Shown piece after piece: positions 14,365-22,283 of a stretch of DNA of 33,951 nucleotides. This stretch comes from Candidatus Nomurabacteria bacterium (GTDB lineage Bacteria > Patescibacteriota > Minisyncoccia > Phycocordibacterales > UBA9973). A model generated the notes under the pieces. It was given only the letters and a program-made list of their open reading frames with translations. It did not search any database and was not told the origin of the DNA. The position numbers and the translations under genes are program-made. Positions within the stretch are counted from its first letter, which is position 1. Every line of letters starts with the position of its first letter. The stretch lies in the NCBI GenBank assembly GCA_903862255.1, contig CAIOXK010000002.1:1-33951 (forward strand), written 5' to 3'.

Positions 14365-15165
14365 TTAACGAATAACCTTAATAACTGGAGCATTAGGATC
14401 GACTGGCGTAGTAATTGCCGTTGAGGCAAGATATGACAAAAATCCTGGAATAATTGGCAAAATACAAGGACTAAGGAATGACGCCAGTCCAGCGAAGAAT
14501 GAAATACCGATATTCAGAATTGTTAATGAAGAAATATTTCCTCCTGCACTAGTGCCTACATTTAATGTAGTAAGAATGCTTGTTATGAATTGGAAATTAG
14601 CAACCTGAGAAAGTTCACCGGTAAAAATTAATACACCGATAACTATCAAGAGTCCACCAAAAATATACTCTAGCGGACTTAGCCACTTACCTGCCTTATC
14701 AATTAAATGCTGTGCTTGGTTAGTAAACAGTCCAACCAATAGAAATGGAATACCGATTCCTAATGTGTATGCCATCAACAAAATAAATGCGCTCCCTGCC
14801 TGGACACTAGCTAGTGCCAAAATTGCACCAAGAGCCGCACTAACACAAGGTGTCCAACCAACGGCAAATGCTGCCCCGAAAACAAAAGAAGTAATATAGC
14901 GAGATGAAAACTTATGCGTTACTGCCATTTTGTGATCACGAGTGAGGAATGCTGGTTGAATTAACCTTACGAGAAATAATCCAAATAAAATAATAATGAC
15001 ACCCCCTACTCGTCCAAGCCACATCTCTGTAGCTACAGAAGCATGAGCTAATACTGTTTGCAGTAATATTCCTACAATAGAAAATACCACTGAGAATCCA
15101 AGAACAAAAAATACACTACTAAAAAATATAGTCCAATCTCGCTTTACTGTTTTAACTTCATCCAT
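14365..15165 (-). CDS. CcdA/DsbD-family thiol-electron transporter, apparently circularly permuted
   Basis: CcdA carries electrons across the membrane through two Cys in helices 1 and 4. The 266-residue protein has six hydrophobic helices. One conserved Cys motif (AVGWTPCVSAALGAILALAS) is near residue 105. The other, FFAGLASFLSPCILPIIPGF, which opens normal CcdA proteins, lies near the C-terminus at about 220-245. The N-terminus (MDEVKTVKRDW, then FFVLGFSVVFSIVG) corresponds to the region just after helix 1 in ordinary CcdA. Moving helix 1 to the end of a six-helix protein keeps every helix orientation possible. It heads the dipZ-msrA-msrB operon behind a strong promoter. Confidence 0.85.
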   Translation of the reverse strand: MDEVKTVKRDWTIFFSSVFFVLGFSVVFSIVGILLQTVLAHASVATEMWLGRVGGVIIILFGLFLVRLIQPAFLTRDHKMAVTHKFSSRYITSFVFGAAFAVGWTPCVSAALGAILALASVQAGSAFILLMAYTLGIGIPFLLVGLFTNQAQHLIDKAGKWLSPLEYIFGGLLIVIGVLIFTGELSQVANFQFITSILTTLNVGTSAGGNISSLTILNIGISFFAGLASFLSPCILPIIPGFLSYLASTAITTPVDPNAPVIKVIR

Positions 15166-15172
15166 ACTTATA

Positions 15173-15213
15173 AGTATAGCCGTAAGAGAAGTAATGTCAA
15201 GTTAACTTTACAT
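15173..15213 (-). promoter_or_regulatory. ccdA operon promoter with overlapping XRE operator
   Basis: Minus-strand TTGACA (15195-15200), a 16-nt spacer and TATACT (15173-15178) make a near-consensus promoter. The -10 ends 7 nt before the ATG at 15165. The 20-bp imperfect palindrome ATGTCAAGTTAACTTTACAT (15194-15213, plus-strand reading, one mismatched pair) covers the -35. It is nearly the same as the site before the XRE gene at 15831-15850. Confidence 0.75.
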
Positions 15214-15593
15214 TAGAAATTTCGATCAATGTAGGCGCGAGTACATACTTTTGATAGTACCAGTACGACGAAAGCAATATACAGCCATGGGTCCACATGA
15301 TGACTAAGACTTTGAACAATGATGCCAATTGTTACTGCTGCAGTACCGGCAATAAAAGCTACTCTTCCTGCCATCACACGATGTTGTGCTTCTCGCTCAT
15401 CAACCACTTGTTCTTTTACTACAAATGCAGCAAATAATCCAAAGGCTACGAGTGCAATTACCAGCAAGCCTACAAGCATCATATCTGGCATCCACCAGGT
15501 AAATGGGTTGAGTAGTACCAAAAGCACTAGTAGTAGAATAGTGGTGACAATAGTTTCTTTGAGAGTTGAATTATTATTTGAATTATTTTTCAT
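15213..15593 (-). CDS. Four-TM small membrane protein paired with XRE regulator
   Basis: The 126-residue protein has a polar Asn-rich N-terminus (MKNNSNNNS) and about four TM segments in two hairpins (roughly 15-32, 38-58, 77-97 and 103-118). The loop VVKEQVVDEREAQHRVMAGR lies between them. I start it at the ATG at 15593; a TTG two codons upstream is less likely. It overlaps the XRE gene by 11 nt. Small integral membrane proteins coupled to a Cro/CI-like regulator are a recurring bacterial pair (for example DUF2178-type). The function is unknown; membrane sequestration or sensing for the regulator is a guess. Confidence 0.7.
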   Translation of the reverse strand: MKNNSNNNSTLKETIVTTILLLVLLVLLNPFTWWMPDMMLVGLLVIALVAFGLFAAFVVKEQVVDEREAQHRVMAGRVAFIAGTAAVTIGIIVQSLSHHVDPWLYIAFVVLVLSKVCTRAYIDRNF

Positions 15594-15795
15594 ATGCAAT
15601 ACTAAATATTTTTTCTACAGGGAGTTTGAAATACAGGGCAATGGTTAATGCCAAATGTACAGAAGGAGTGTACTTCCCTTTCTCAATCGCAATAACAGTT
15701 TGACGACTCACAAAAATTGCTTGTGCAAACTCTTCTTGTGTTACGCCTTTTTTACTACGAAGCTCATATACTTCATTTGCTATATATTCTCTCAT
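15583..15795 (-). CDS. XRE-family (Cro/CI-type) transcriptional regulator
   Basis: This 70-residue single-domain HTH protein contains ELRSKKGVTQEEFAQAIFVS and RQTVIAIEKGKYTPSVHLAL, an almost textbook HTH_3 helix-turn-helix, then LALTIALYFKLPVEKIF. It is the YozG/MTH-type small regulator usually cotranscribed with a membrane protein, as here. It probably binds the palindrome ATGTAAAG-N4-CTTTACAT, which occurs over its own promoter and over the ccdA promoter, so it would be autoregulated and control redox repair. Whether it represses or activates is not shown, but overlap with the -35 favours repression. Confidence 0.9.
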   Translation of the reverse strand: MREYIANEVYELRSKKGVTQEEFAQAIFVSRQTVIAIEKGKYTPSVHLALTIALYFKLPVEKIFSIAYEK

Positions 15796-15808
15796 ACTTT
15801 AGAAATCT

Positions 15809-15851
15809 ACTCTACCAGACAACTTGTGTGATGTAAAGTTATCTTTACATC
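15809..15851 (-). promoter_or_regulatory. XRE gene promoter and operator palindrome
   Basis: The palindrome ATGTAAAG-TTAT-CTTTACAT (15831-15850, 9-bp arms if 15830 and 15851 are counted) covers TTTACA (15832-15837), which is 17 nt from TAGAGT (15809-15814) on the minus strand. The site also touches the end of the G6PDH gene. An alternative -10, TAGATT, lies 8 nt before the ATG. Confidence 0.65.
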
Positions 15852-16957
15852 TTAGTTCCTTGGACATAAATAAACAAATCATCAACTGATGTTGCCCACT
15901 TCTCCTGCACTGGTTTTAGAATGCGCCATGTTTCTAAAACTTCATCTTTTGTAACAAAGAATTGCTTATCGCCTTGCATAGCATGGTAGTACACGGACTC
16001 ATATGCATTAGTTGCATCATTTAATGAAATAACTTCTGTTGCGCCGTCTTTGTATACAATAGTCACATCAGTGCTTTTGCGATCAAGCGCCTTACCACTT
16101 TCAACTGTTAATACAAAACCATCGTCACCCTTTGAGTGCAAAGGTATTGAAACAAATGTTTCGACAGTACTATCTGGATTATGTGCCGCTTCTTTATATC
16201 CTTCATATTGTCCCCTCTTCACATTGTCGAGATCAACAGAAAGATTTTTCAATACAGCGATTCTACTTTTTGGACTAATGACCATTGCTGCAACCTGTAG
16301 CAAATGACTCTGAATAAAATCACGCAATGCACCAGTCTGTTCATAAAAATCAGCACGCCCTTCGATAGCAATCTTTTCTGCAGCAGTTACTGTGATACTT
16401 TTCACGTACTTCATATCGATTTTATGATTAACGAGATCACGTACTGTTTGTTTTGCCAAATAGTGATCGACACGGTACACATCATCTTCATCAAAATACT
16501 GACCAATTTCTTCAATAGTTTTTTCAGCATTTTCTAAGTCAACACCGAAAGGCTTTTCTAACATCAACTTAGTTTCTGAATGGTGAGCTAGGCCACTATC
16601 GCTCAGATGTTTAATGATCGGCAATGATACTGTTGGTGCTACTGAGAGGTAGTACAAGCGTTGAGTGGTTGCCCCAAATTCTGTTTCAATCAAGTCGAGC
16701 TCGTCTGACAGTTTTTTATAATCATCAGCATTATCCAGATCCATCGTGAATAACTGCGTGTGGTCTTCAAGAAAGTCCTTCTCTTCTACGTTGATCAAAA
16801 GATCATTGAGATCAACATTGTCCCGGCGAGTAATACCGATCAGTTTAAAATTCTCTGGCAACATACCCTTGCGTGCCAAGCCATCAATTGCCGGTAACAG
16901 TTTTCTTTTTGAAAGATCCCCGGTAATGCCTACTAATATTATTATAGTGTTATTCAT
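15845..16957 (-). CDS. zwf: Glucose-6-phosphate 1-dehydrogenase, short form
   Basis: G6PDH oxidises glucose-6-phosphate to 6-phosphogluconolactone and yields NADPH. The N-terminal Rossmann motif is ILVGITGDLSKRKLLPAIDG. The family signature appears as VYRVDHYLAKQTVRDL, with Asp-His and Lys in place, followed by EGRADFYEQTGALRDFIQSH. KLMLEKPFG is also conserved. The length is 370 against about 480-500, with segments missing after the signature and in the C-terminal beta domain, so activity needs testing. NADPH from this enzyme could feed thioredoxin for the neighbouring Msr system. It diverges from the DUF1295 gene; a TATAAT lies 6 nt before its ATG. Confidence 0.85.
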   Translation of the reverse strand: MNNTIIILVGITGDLSKRKLLPAIDGLARKGMLPENFKLIGITRRDNVDLNDLLINVEEKDFLEDHTQLFTMDLDNADDYKKLSDELDLIETEFGATTQRLYYLSVAPTVSLPIIKHLSDSGLAHHSETKLMLEKPFGVDLENAEKTIEEIGQYFDEDDVYRVDHYLAKQTVRDLVNHKIDMKYVKSITVTAAEKIAIEGRADFYEQTGALRDFIQSHLLQVAAMVISPKSRIAVLKNLSVDLDNVKRGQYEGYKEAAHNPDSTVETFVSIPLHSKGDDGFVLTVESGKALDRKSTDVTIVYKDGATEVISLNDATNAYESVYYHAMQGDKQFFVTKDEVLETWRILKPVQEKWATSVDDLFIYVQGTKM

Positions 16958-16963
16958 ACTTCT

Positions 16964-16999
16964 ATTATACTCCCCCTGTCTAGCCTTTCGAGCTATACT
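16964..16999. promoter_or_regulatory. Divergent promoter region, zwf and DUF1295 gene
   Basis: Minus-strand TATAAT (16964-16969) ends 6 nt before the zwf ATG at 16957. Plus-strand TATACT (16994-16999) ends 7 nt before the ATG at 17007. The -10 boxes are 24 bp apart, so the two promoters overlap in their -35 regions and could be regulated together. Confidence 0.55.
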
Positions 17000-17006
17000 T
17001 ATTTAT

Positions 17007-17822
17007 ATGACACATAATGCATTGGTACTGGCAATCGAATTGATCTTTGTTTATATGGCCGGAATGTTTTTCTTATCCCTAATGAAAAAAGACAATAGTA
17101 TTGTTGATATCGCATACGGTATTGGCTTCATTATTGTTGCATGGAGTACTCTACTTATTTTTGGTAATCATACATTTATTCAGTTACTTATTACTGGCCT
17201 TATTACTATTTGGGGACTACGTTTATCAATCCGAATCTATCTTCGCAACAAAGGAAAGCCAGAAGATTTCCGTTATAAAAAATGGCGAGAAGAGTGGACA
17301 TGGTTCAAGACTCGTAGTTTTTTTCAAATCTATATGCTGCAAGGTTTGATCATTATCGGTATCAGTACCGTAAGTATTTTTATTAATAGTTCAATTCATA
17401 CTCGCTTACCAAATACTATATACAGCACAATATTAGTAATAATCGGCGCACTTGCCTGGGTCAAAGGATTTTTCTTTGAAGCTGTTGGCGATTACCAATT
17501 AAGTACCTTTATTAAGCACCAAACAGAATTAAAGGCCAGGGGTGAGACTCCAGCAAAAACAGTAATGGATGAAGGGCTATGGAGTATGACTCGTCACCCT
17601 AATTATTTCGGTGAAGTTGCAATGTGGTGGGGCTTATTTATTATTGCCCTGTCAGTACAAGGTGGAATAGTTACAATTATTAGCCCGCTAATAATTACGT
17701 TTTTATTGTTAAAAGTTTCTGGCATACCGATGCTTGAAGCACACTATAAAGGCAATGCCGAATACGAAGCATACCAAGCTCGTACTAATGCACTGATCCC
17801 TTGGTTTCCGAAAAAGAAATAA
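17007..17822 (+). CDS. DUF1295 / steroid 5-alpha-reductase-like membrane enzyme
   Basis: The 271-residue protein has about six to seven TM helices. The family C-terminal signature is clear: GLWSMTRHPNYFGEVAMWWG, with the Arg-His-Pro-Asn that binds NADPH in this fold. WGLRLSIRIYLRNKGKPEDF in the middle also fits DUF1295. Substrate unknown; relatives reduce lipid double bonds or methylate isoprenyl groups. I start at the ATG at 17007 because TATACT lies 7 nt upstream; the frame continues upstream antisense to zwf but has no support there. It converges with the giant repeat gene, leaving only 11 bp between stops. Confidence 0.85.
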   Translation: MTHNALVLAIELIFVYMAGMFFLSLMKKDNSIVDIAYGIGFIIVAWSTLLIFGNHTFIQLLITGLITIWGLRLSIRIYLRNKGKPEDFRYKKWREEWTWFKTRSFFQIYMLQGLIIIGISTVSIFINSSIHTRLPNTIYSTILVIIGALAWVKGFFFEAVGDYQLSTFIKHQTELKARGETPAKTVMDEGLWSMTRHPNYFGEVAMWWGLFIIALSVQGGIVTIISPLIITFLLLKVSGIPMLEAHYKGNAEYEAYQARTNALIPWFPKKK

Positions 17823-17833
17823 AAGAAGAAATA

Positions 17834-20800
17834 CTAAATGTGACTATTGATATACACTCTCGTCTTTTGATCCAGAGTACCAGTAGTTTTTAGTCCCACA
17901 CTCTTTTGGAATGCTGATAGTGTTCTTTTTGTCTTCGCGCCAAATGTTTTAGTTTCATTACCAGGCTTAGTCACAGCGAAGCCGTGTGCTGCTAGGTACT
18001 TTTGTAGAATGATTGTATCTGAGCTAATATCGCCACCCTTGAGGTTTTTTGTAAGGAGTACAACAGGTAATGCAGCAGCAGGAATAGATGATGGAACTGA
18101 TGGGGTTGATGGTACTGATACTGGTACTACAGTAACTAATTTGCTTCCAATTGCAGTACCGCCACCACTAAGTCCTTGTTGGCTACCTATTGGTGTATTT
18201 ACAACAGGAGAAGTGAAGACAATACCTGTTGCAATAGCAGTTGCTGCAGGATCAGCACCCGCATCTCTATAACTTACTGTTAATGAGTATGTTCCAGCTG
18301 GAATACTATCAGCAGTTGCAGACGCAACCTGACTAACTCCGCTAATACCGCCAGTGAGCGGAAGTGTAAATGTTGTTGCACCAGAAGCAATGTTTTGCAG
18401 AGTAAGAACTATCGGACTGCCGTATGTTGGGGTGAAGATTAATGAGACGCTGCCCGATAACGGCGCAACAGGAAGGTTAAAAGCGATTGTGAGTGGTGAG
18501 GTAGTAAGTTGTGAAAGTCCAGTAGTTGGAGCAGTGAGTGTTGGAGTTGGAGTACTTGTTGGACAAGCCGCCATTGTGAATGTTACGTCATTACCGTACC
18601 CTGTACCGTCGATACTTGTTGCGTATGCACGATAGTGGTATGTTGTGCCGCAATCAAAATGCACACTCGATAAATCATTATATGTCTCAGTGAAACTTCC
18701 AGTAGAGAATGTCTCGCCTGACTGAACAGAAGTATTTCCGTACGCAGTTGTCGTGCCCCATTCGAAACCTCGAACGGTCGGCGCATCCTGTCCAATGTCA
18801 GTAATAGCTCCGTTGAAAGTTACATTTGTTCTTGTAATACCTGTGGCAGAACTTGTCGAAAGCGATGGACCGCTTTGCAGTATCCAAATATCACCAGTAC
18901 CGGAAGTATAGGTATATGCACCACCAACAGCTAATACGAGCTTAGTACCATCACCAGAAAACGCAACACCTCCCCAGTTACGAATCCCTGGCGCAATCTG
19001 CGGATCCCAAGTACTACCAGAATCGGAGGAAAGATATGTGTAATCACCATTTGCAGTTGCTGCAATTTTAGTACCATCACTTGATGATGAAATGTATTTC
19101 CATTTTCGTGTTCCTGCAGCTGTCTGGTCTGTCCAGCTCACTCCGAAGTCAGTCGAGGTCCAGATGTCGCCGGTACTACTACCATTACCAACAGTTGCTA
19201 CCAAATGACTACCGTCTGATGATGATGTCACGCCATACCATCGCTGTGTCCCAGCATTTGTCTGATCTGTCCAAGTTGCACCACTATCTGTAGAGGTATA
19301 AATATCGCCAGTTGTTGCAAAGCCCCCAACAACAGCAACAAGCTTCGTACCGTCAGAAGACGAGGCAACAGAAGACCAGTACCTGCTACCTGATGTCGTC
19401 TGGTCTGTCCAAGTTGCACCACTATCTGTAGAGGTATAAATGTCACTATTATAATACGAAACCGCGACTAACTTAGTACCATCAGAAGATGTAGCAATAG
19501 AAGTCCAGTGAAGACTTGGGGCATTAGTCTGGTCTGTCCAAGTTGCACCAGAGTCATCAGAAGTCCAGATATCACCACCGTATACAGCGGCGGCAATATG
19601 TGTACCGTCAGACGATACTGCAATAGCACGCCACGCTCGACTGCCCGCAATAGATCGATCGATCCATGTCGCACCACGGTCTGAAGAGGTATAAATATCG
19701 CCACCATTTACCGCTCCGACGATAAGTGAACCGTCTGAGGATATTGCAAGAGCGGACCATTGTACGCCAGCCATTACAGCCGAGAGATTCCATGCGCCTG
19801 TTGTATTACTAGTATAAATATCACCACCACTCTCTGCTGCTATAAGTTTCGTACCATCAGCAGATGAAGCGACAAACTGCCATTGTCTACCCCCCGCAGT
19901 TACCTGGTCTGTCCATGTTGCGCCAGAGTCATCAGAAGTATAGAGGTCATCAGTATTAGCTGCACCCGCTACAAGCTTCGTGCCATCGGAAGACGATGCA
20001 ACAGAAACCCATTGTCTATTCCCTGCCGCTGATCGATCTGTCCATGTTGCGCCAGAGTCATCAGAAGTCCAGATATCACCACTAGACGCTGCTGCAACGA
20101 GTTTCGTACCATCAGCAGAAGATGCGACTGAATTCCAATATCTTGAGCCTGATGTCGTCTGGTCTGTCCATGTCGCGCCACTGTCGGTTGAAGTGTAGAT
20201 GTCGCCATTAGATACTGCTGCAACGAGTTTCGTACCATCAGCTGATGAAGCAAGTGATTGCCAATATCTTGAGCCCGATGCCGTTTGGTCTGTCCATGTT
20301 GCACCACTGTCGGTTGAAGTGTAGATGTCGCCACTAAACTCAGCAGCAACGAGTTTCGTACCGTCAGCTGATGAGGCTATCGTATTCCAAGACCTGTTCC
20401 CTGATGTTGTTTGATCTGTCCATGTTGCACCACCGTCGGTTGAAGTGTAAATGTCGCCATTATATACAACAGCGGCAATATGCGTACCGTCAGCAGACGA
20501 AGCAACTGAAACCCATTGCCTAGTCCCTGCCGCTGATCGATCTGTCCATGTTGCACCACCGTCGGTTGAAGTGTAAATGTCGCCATTAAATATTTCAGCT
20601 ACAAGCTTTGTACCGTCGGCAGAAGATGCGCCTGCCTGCCAATTGAGTTGTGGTGAGACAACAACCTTTTGACTAACCCAGGTTACTCCACTATCAGAAG
20701 ATGTGTGGATAGTCCCCCCATCAACTGCGGCCACAACATGACTTCCATCATTAGAAATTGCCACTGCAGACCAATCTCTTTGACCGTTAGTATTTTGATT

Positions 20801-21685
20801 TATCCATGTTACCCCTGAGTCGTTTGAAGTATATAGGTTGCCATTAGTAACTGCTGCAACGAGTTTCGTACCGTCAGCTGATGAAGCGACTGAGCGCCAC
20901 CATAAACTACCAGACCCTACCTGGTCAGTCCATGTTGCGCCAGAGTCAGTGGAAGTATAGATGTCGCTACTAAAAGCGACAGCAACAAGCTTTGTACCAT
21001 CAGCAGAAGATGCAAGTGATTCCCATAATTTACCACCCCATCCATCATTATGATTCTCAACCCATGTAATACCAGAATCATTTGATGTCCAGATATTACC
21101 GCCATACGAAGCAGCCGCAAGTTTGGTACCGTCAGCAGACGAGACTACTGCACGCCATTCAATAGCGCCAGAGGACCCAATCTGGTCCGTCCATGTTGCA
21201 CCACCGTCGGTTGAAGTGTAGATGTCGCCACTCTCCTGCACAGCAACCAGCTTAGCGCCATCAGCAGATGATGCTATAGCATTCCAAGCCCTGCTCCCTG
21301 CCGACGCTCGGTCCGTCCATGTCGCGCCACTGTCGGCAGAAGTCCAGATATCGCCACTATATGCGGTTGCGGCAAGATGTGTGCCATCAGCAGACGAAGC
21401 AATTGAGCTCCAGTATCTACTACCAGCACTGAAACGATTTGTCCAAGTCACACCACTGTCTGTTGAAGTGTAGATATTTGCACCGCCCGCAACAGCTGCC
21501 AGTTTTGTACCATCAGCAGATGAGGCAATCGAGCTCCAAGATAGTCTTGTAGCTGGAGTAATTTTGCCAGCAGTAGCATTTGACCACGTCCACCCTGTAG
21601 CATGAACCTTTGTCGCAGTTAATAGCGATACCAATACTATTAAAGGCAGGATAATAAAAACTGCTGACAAAAGTTTTCTTTTCAT
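17834..21685 (-). CDS. Giant secreted Asp-box beta-propeller protein with peptidoglycan-binding domain
   Basis: The 1283-residue protein starts with a signal segment (MKRKLLSAVFIILPLIVLVS...VHA). About 21 tandem repeats of 41-46 residues follow (residues about 30-920), each with an Asp-box such as TSTDSGATWTDQ and a strand SSADGTKLVAAV. This BNR/sialidase-type repeat forms beta-propeller blades. Next come an FnIII-like domain (about 925-1015), a beta-rich region (about 1040-1150) and a C-terminal PG_binding_1-like domain (about 1215-1283: DTIILQKYLAAHGFAV, KTFGAKTKRTLSAFQKSVGL). It is probably a wall-attached adhesin or binding protein; no sialidase catalytic residues are evident. I use the ATG at 21685, not the TTG at 21694. 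A possible -10 (TATATT, 21710-21715) is 24 nt upstream. Confidence 0.85.
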   Translation of the reverse strand: MKRKLLSAVFIILPLIVLVSLLTATKVHATGWTWSNATAGKITPATRLSWSSIASSADGTKLAAVAGGANIYTSTDSGVTWTNRFSAGSRYWSSIASSADGTHLAATAYSGDIWTSADSGATWTDRASAGSRAWNAIASSADGAKLVAVQESGDIYTSTDGGATWTDQIGSSGAIEWRAVVSSADGTKLAAASYGGNIWTSNDSGITWVENHNDGWGGKLWESLASSADGTKLVAVAFSSDIYTSTDSGATWTDQVGSGSLWWRSVASSADGTKLVAAVTNGNLYTSNDSGVTWINQNTNGQRDWSAVAISNDGSHVVAAVDGGTIHTSSDSGVTWVSQKVVVSPQLNWQAGASSADGTKLVAEIFNGDIYTSTDGGATWTDRSAAGTRQWVSVASSADGTHIAAVVYNGDIYTSTDGGATWTDQTTSGNRSWNTIASSADGTKLVAAEFSGDIYTSTDSGATWTDQTASGSRYWQSLASSADGTKLVAAVSNGDIYTSTDSGATWTDQTTSGSRYWNSVASSADGTKLVAAASSGDIWTSDDSGATWTDRSAAGNRQWVSVASSSDGTKLVAGAANTDDLYTSDDSGATWTDQVTAGGRQWQFVASSADGTKLIAAESGGDIYTSNTTGAWNLSAVMAGVQWSALAISSDGSLIVGAVNGGDIYTSSDRGATWIDRSIAGSRAWRAIAVSSDGTHIAAAVYGGDIWTSDDSGATWTDQTNAPSLHWTSIATSSDGTKLVAVSYYNSDIYTSTDSGATWTDQTTSGSRYWSSVASSSDGTKLVAVVGGFATTGDIYTSTDSGATWTDQTNAGTQRWYGVTSSSDGSHLVATVGNGSSTGDIWTSTDFGVSWTDQTAAGTRKWKYISSSSDGTKIAATANGDYTYLSSDSGSTWDPQIAPGIRNWGGVAFSGDGTKLVLAVGGAYTYTSGTGDIWILQSGPSLSTSSATGITRTNVTFNGAITDIGQDAPTVRGFEWGTTTAYGNTSVQSGETFSTGSFTETYNDLSSVHFDCGTTYHYRAYATSIDGTGYGNDVTFTMAACPTSTPTPTLTAPTTGLSQLTTSPLTIAFNLPVAPLSGSVSLIFTPTYGSPIVLTLQNIASGATTFTLPLTGGISGVSQVASATADSIPAGTYSLTVSYRDAGADPAATAIATGIVFTSPVVNTPIGSQQGLSGGGTAIGSKLVTVVPVSVPSTPSVPSSIPAAALPVVLLTKNLKGGDISSDTIILQKYLAAHGFAVTKPGNETKTFGAKTKRTLSAFQKSVGLKTTGTLDQKTRVYINSHI
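18890..21600. repeat. About 21 tandem 123-138-bp coding repeats
   Basis: Units encode one propeller blade each, most commonly 126 bp. Neighbouring units at about 20100-20224 and 20225-20350 are almost identical at DNA level, including synonymous positions, which points to recent duplication or gene conversion. Unit 14 (about 19750-19820) is degenerate and lacks the Asp-box. Confidence 0.85.
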
Positions 21686-21794
21686 AAAAAGCAAAAAGTC
21701 TCAAATTAAAATATAATCTCCATATTATACAACATAGAGACAAAATATGCTGTGTATAAAGAGCAATAAACGACTCACTAAAATTTATGCTTTA

Positions 21795-22265
21795 TTAGGG
21801 TAGATACTGTTCTGAAATATCAACAACTTTACCGTCTTTAATTGTTACCCAATATAATAATTTATCTGCTTGATATAAATCGGTTTTGTCTAAATAAATT
21901 TTTATAAATTCTTCCAGCGAAACCTGCTCATTCCAAGATTGTCCCCCTTCTGGATCTTTTGCATATGTCTGTAAAGAAACAGTGGTTCCTGGGGCTATTG
22001 GAATTGTGTGCACTTGAGAGTTTTCATTAACATAATCAACACCAACAAAGTCAGTGCTTATACTTTTGATCAAGCCGACATGCATTCCGTTTTTGTCATC
22101 TCCATAATCTTTATTATCTGGAGTTGCAATTGTTGATTCTACGCCTGCTGGCTGAGCCGGAACAGGAGTTAGTGTGCGTTCTTTTACCAACAGCTTATTT
22201 TCTATAATCGCTTGAGTGATGACCAGTACAAAAAAGACGCAAAGAATGGTGTATATTTTTCTCAT
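21795..22265 (-). CDS. Signal-anchored hypothetical protein
   Basis: The 156-residue protein has an N-terminal hydrophobic segment (about 4-23, KIYTILCVFFVLVITQAII) after a basic start, then a Pro-rich stretch (TPVPAQPAG) and a soluble part of about 100 residues. IVGLIKSIS-like strands are followed by DFVGVDYVNENSQ, PIAPGTTVSL and LLYWVTIKDGKVVDISEQYLP. The ectodomain looks like a small beta fold; I do not recognise a family. It follows the ABC exporter gene by 18 bp but has its own extended -10 6 nt before the ATG. Confidence 0.6.
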   Translation of the reverse strand: MRKIYTILCVFFVLVITQAIIENKLLVKERTLTPVPAQPAGVESTIATPDNKDYGDDKNGMHVGLIKSISTDFVGVDYVNENSQVHTIPIAPGTTVSLQTYAKDPEGGQSWNEQVSLEEFIKIYLDKTDLYQADKLLYWVTIKDGKVVDISEQYLP

Positions 22266-22271
22266 GTGGTA

Positions 22272-22280
22272 ATTATAGCA
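22272..22280 (-). promoter_or_regulatory. Extended -10 promoter (TGCTATAAT), leaderless
   Basis: The -10 TATAAT (22272-22277) ends 6 nt before the ATG at 22265 and is preceded by TGC. It sits between the ABC exporter stop and this gene. Confidence 0.5.
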
Positions 22281-22283
22281 GTT

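Noticed and set aside
16746-17006. Longer DUF1295 protein starting inside zwf
   Set aside because: The extra sequence is the zwf 5' end read on the other strand; a -10 box 7 nt before the ATG at 17007 supports the shorter form.
19969-20349. Open frames on other frames and strands across the giant repeat gene
   Set aside because: They arise from the repetitive sequence and show low-complexity products without family features.
18890-21600. Regular 126-bp repeats that might suggest a CRISPR array or satellite DNA
   Set aside because: The period is in frame with one long gene, and each unit encodes an Asp-box blade; there is no short repeat with unique spacers and no cas gene.
17834-21685. Sialidase activity for the Asp-box protein
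   Set aside because: Asp-boxes are structural. I see no sialidase Arg triad or FRIP motif.
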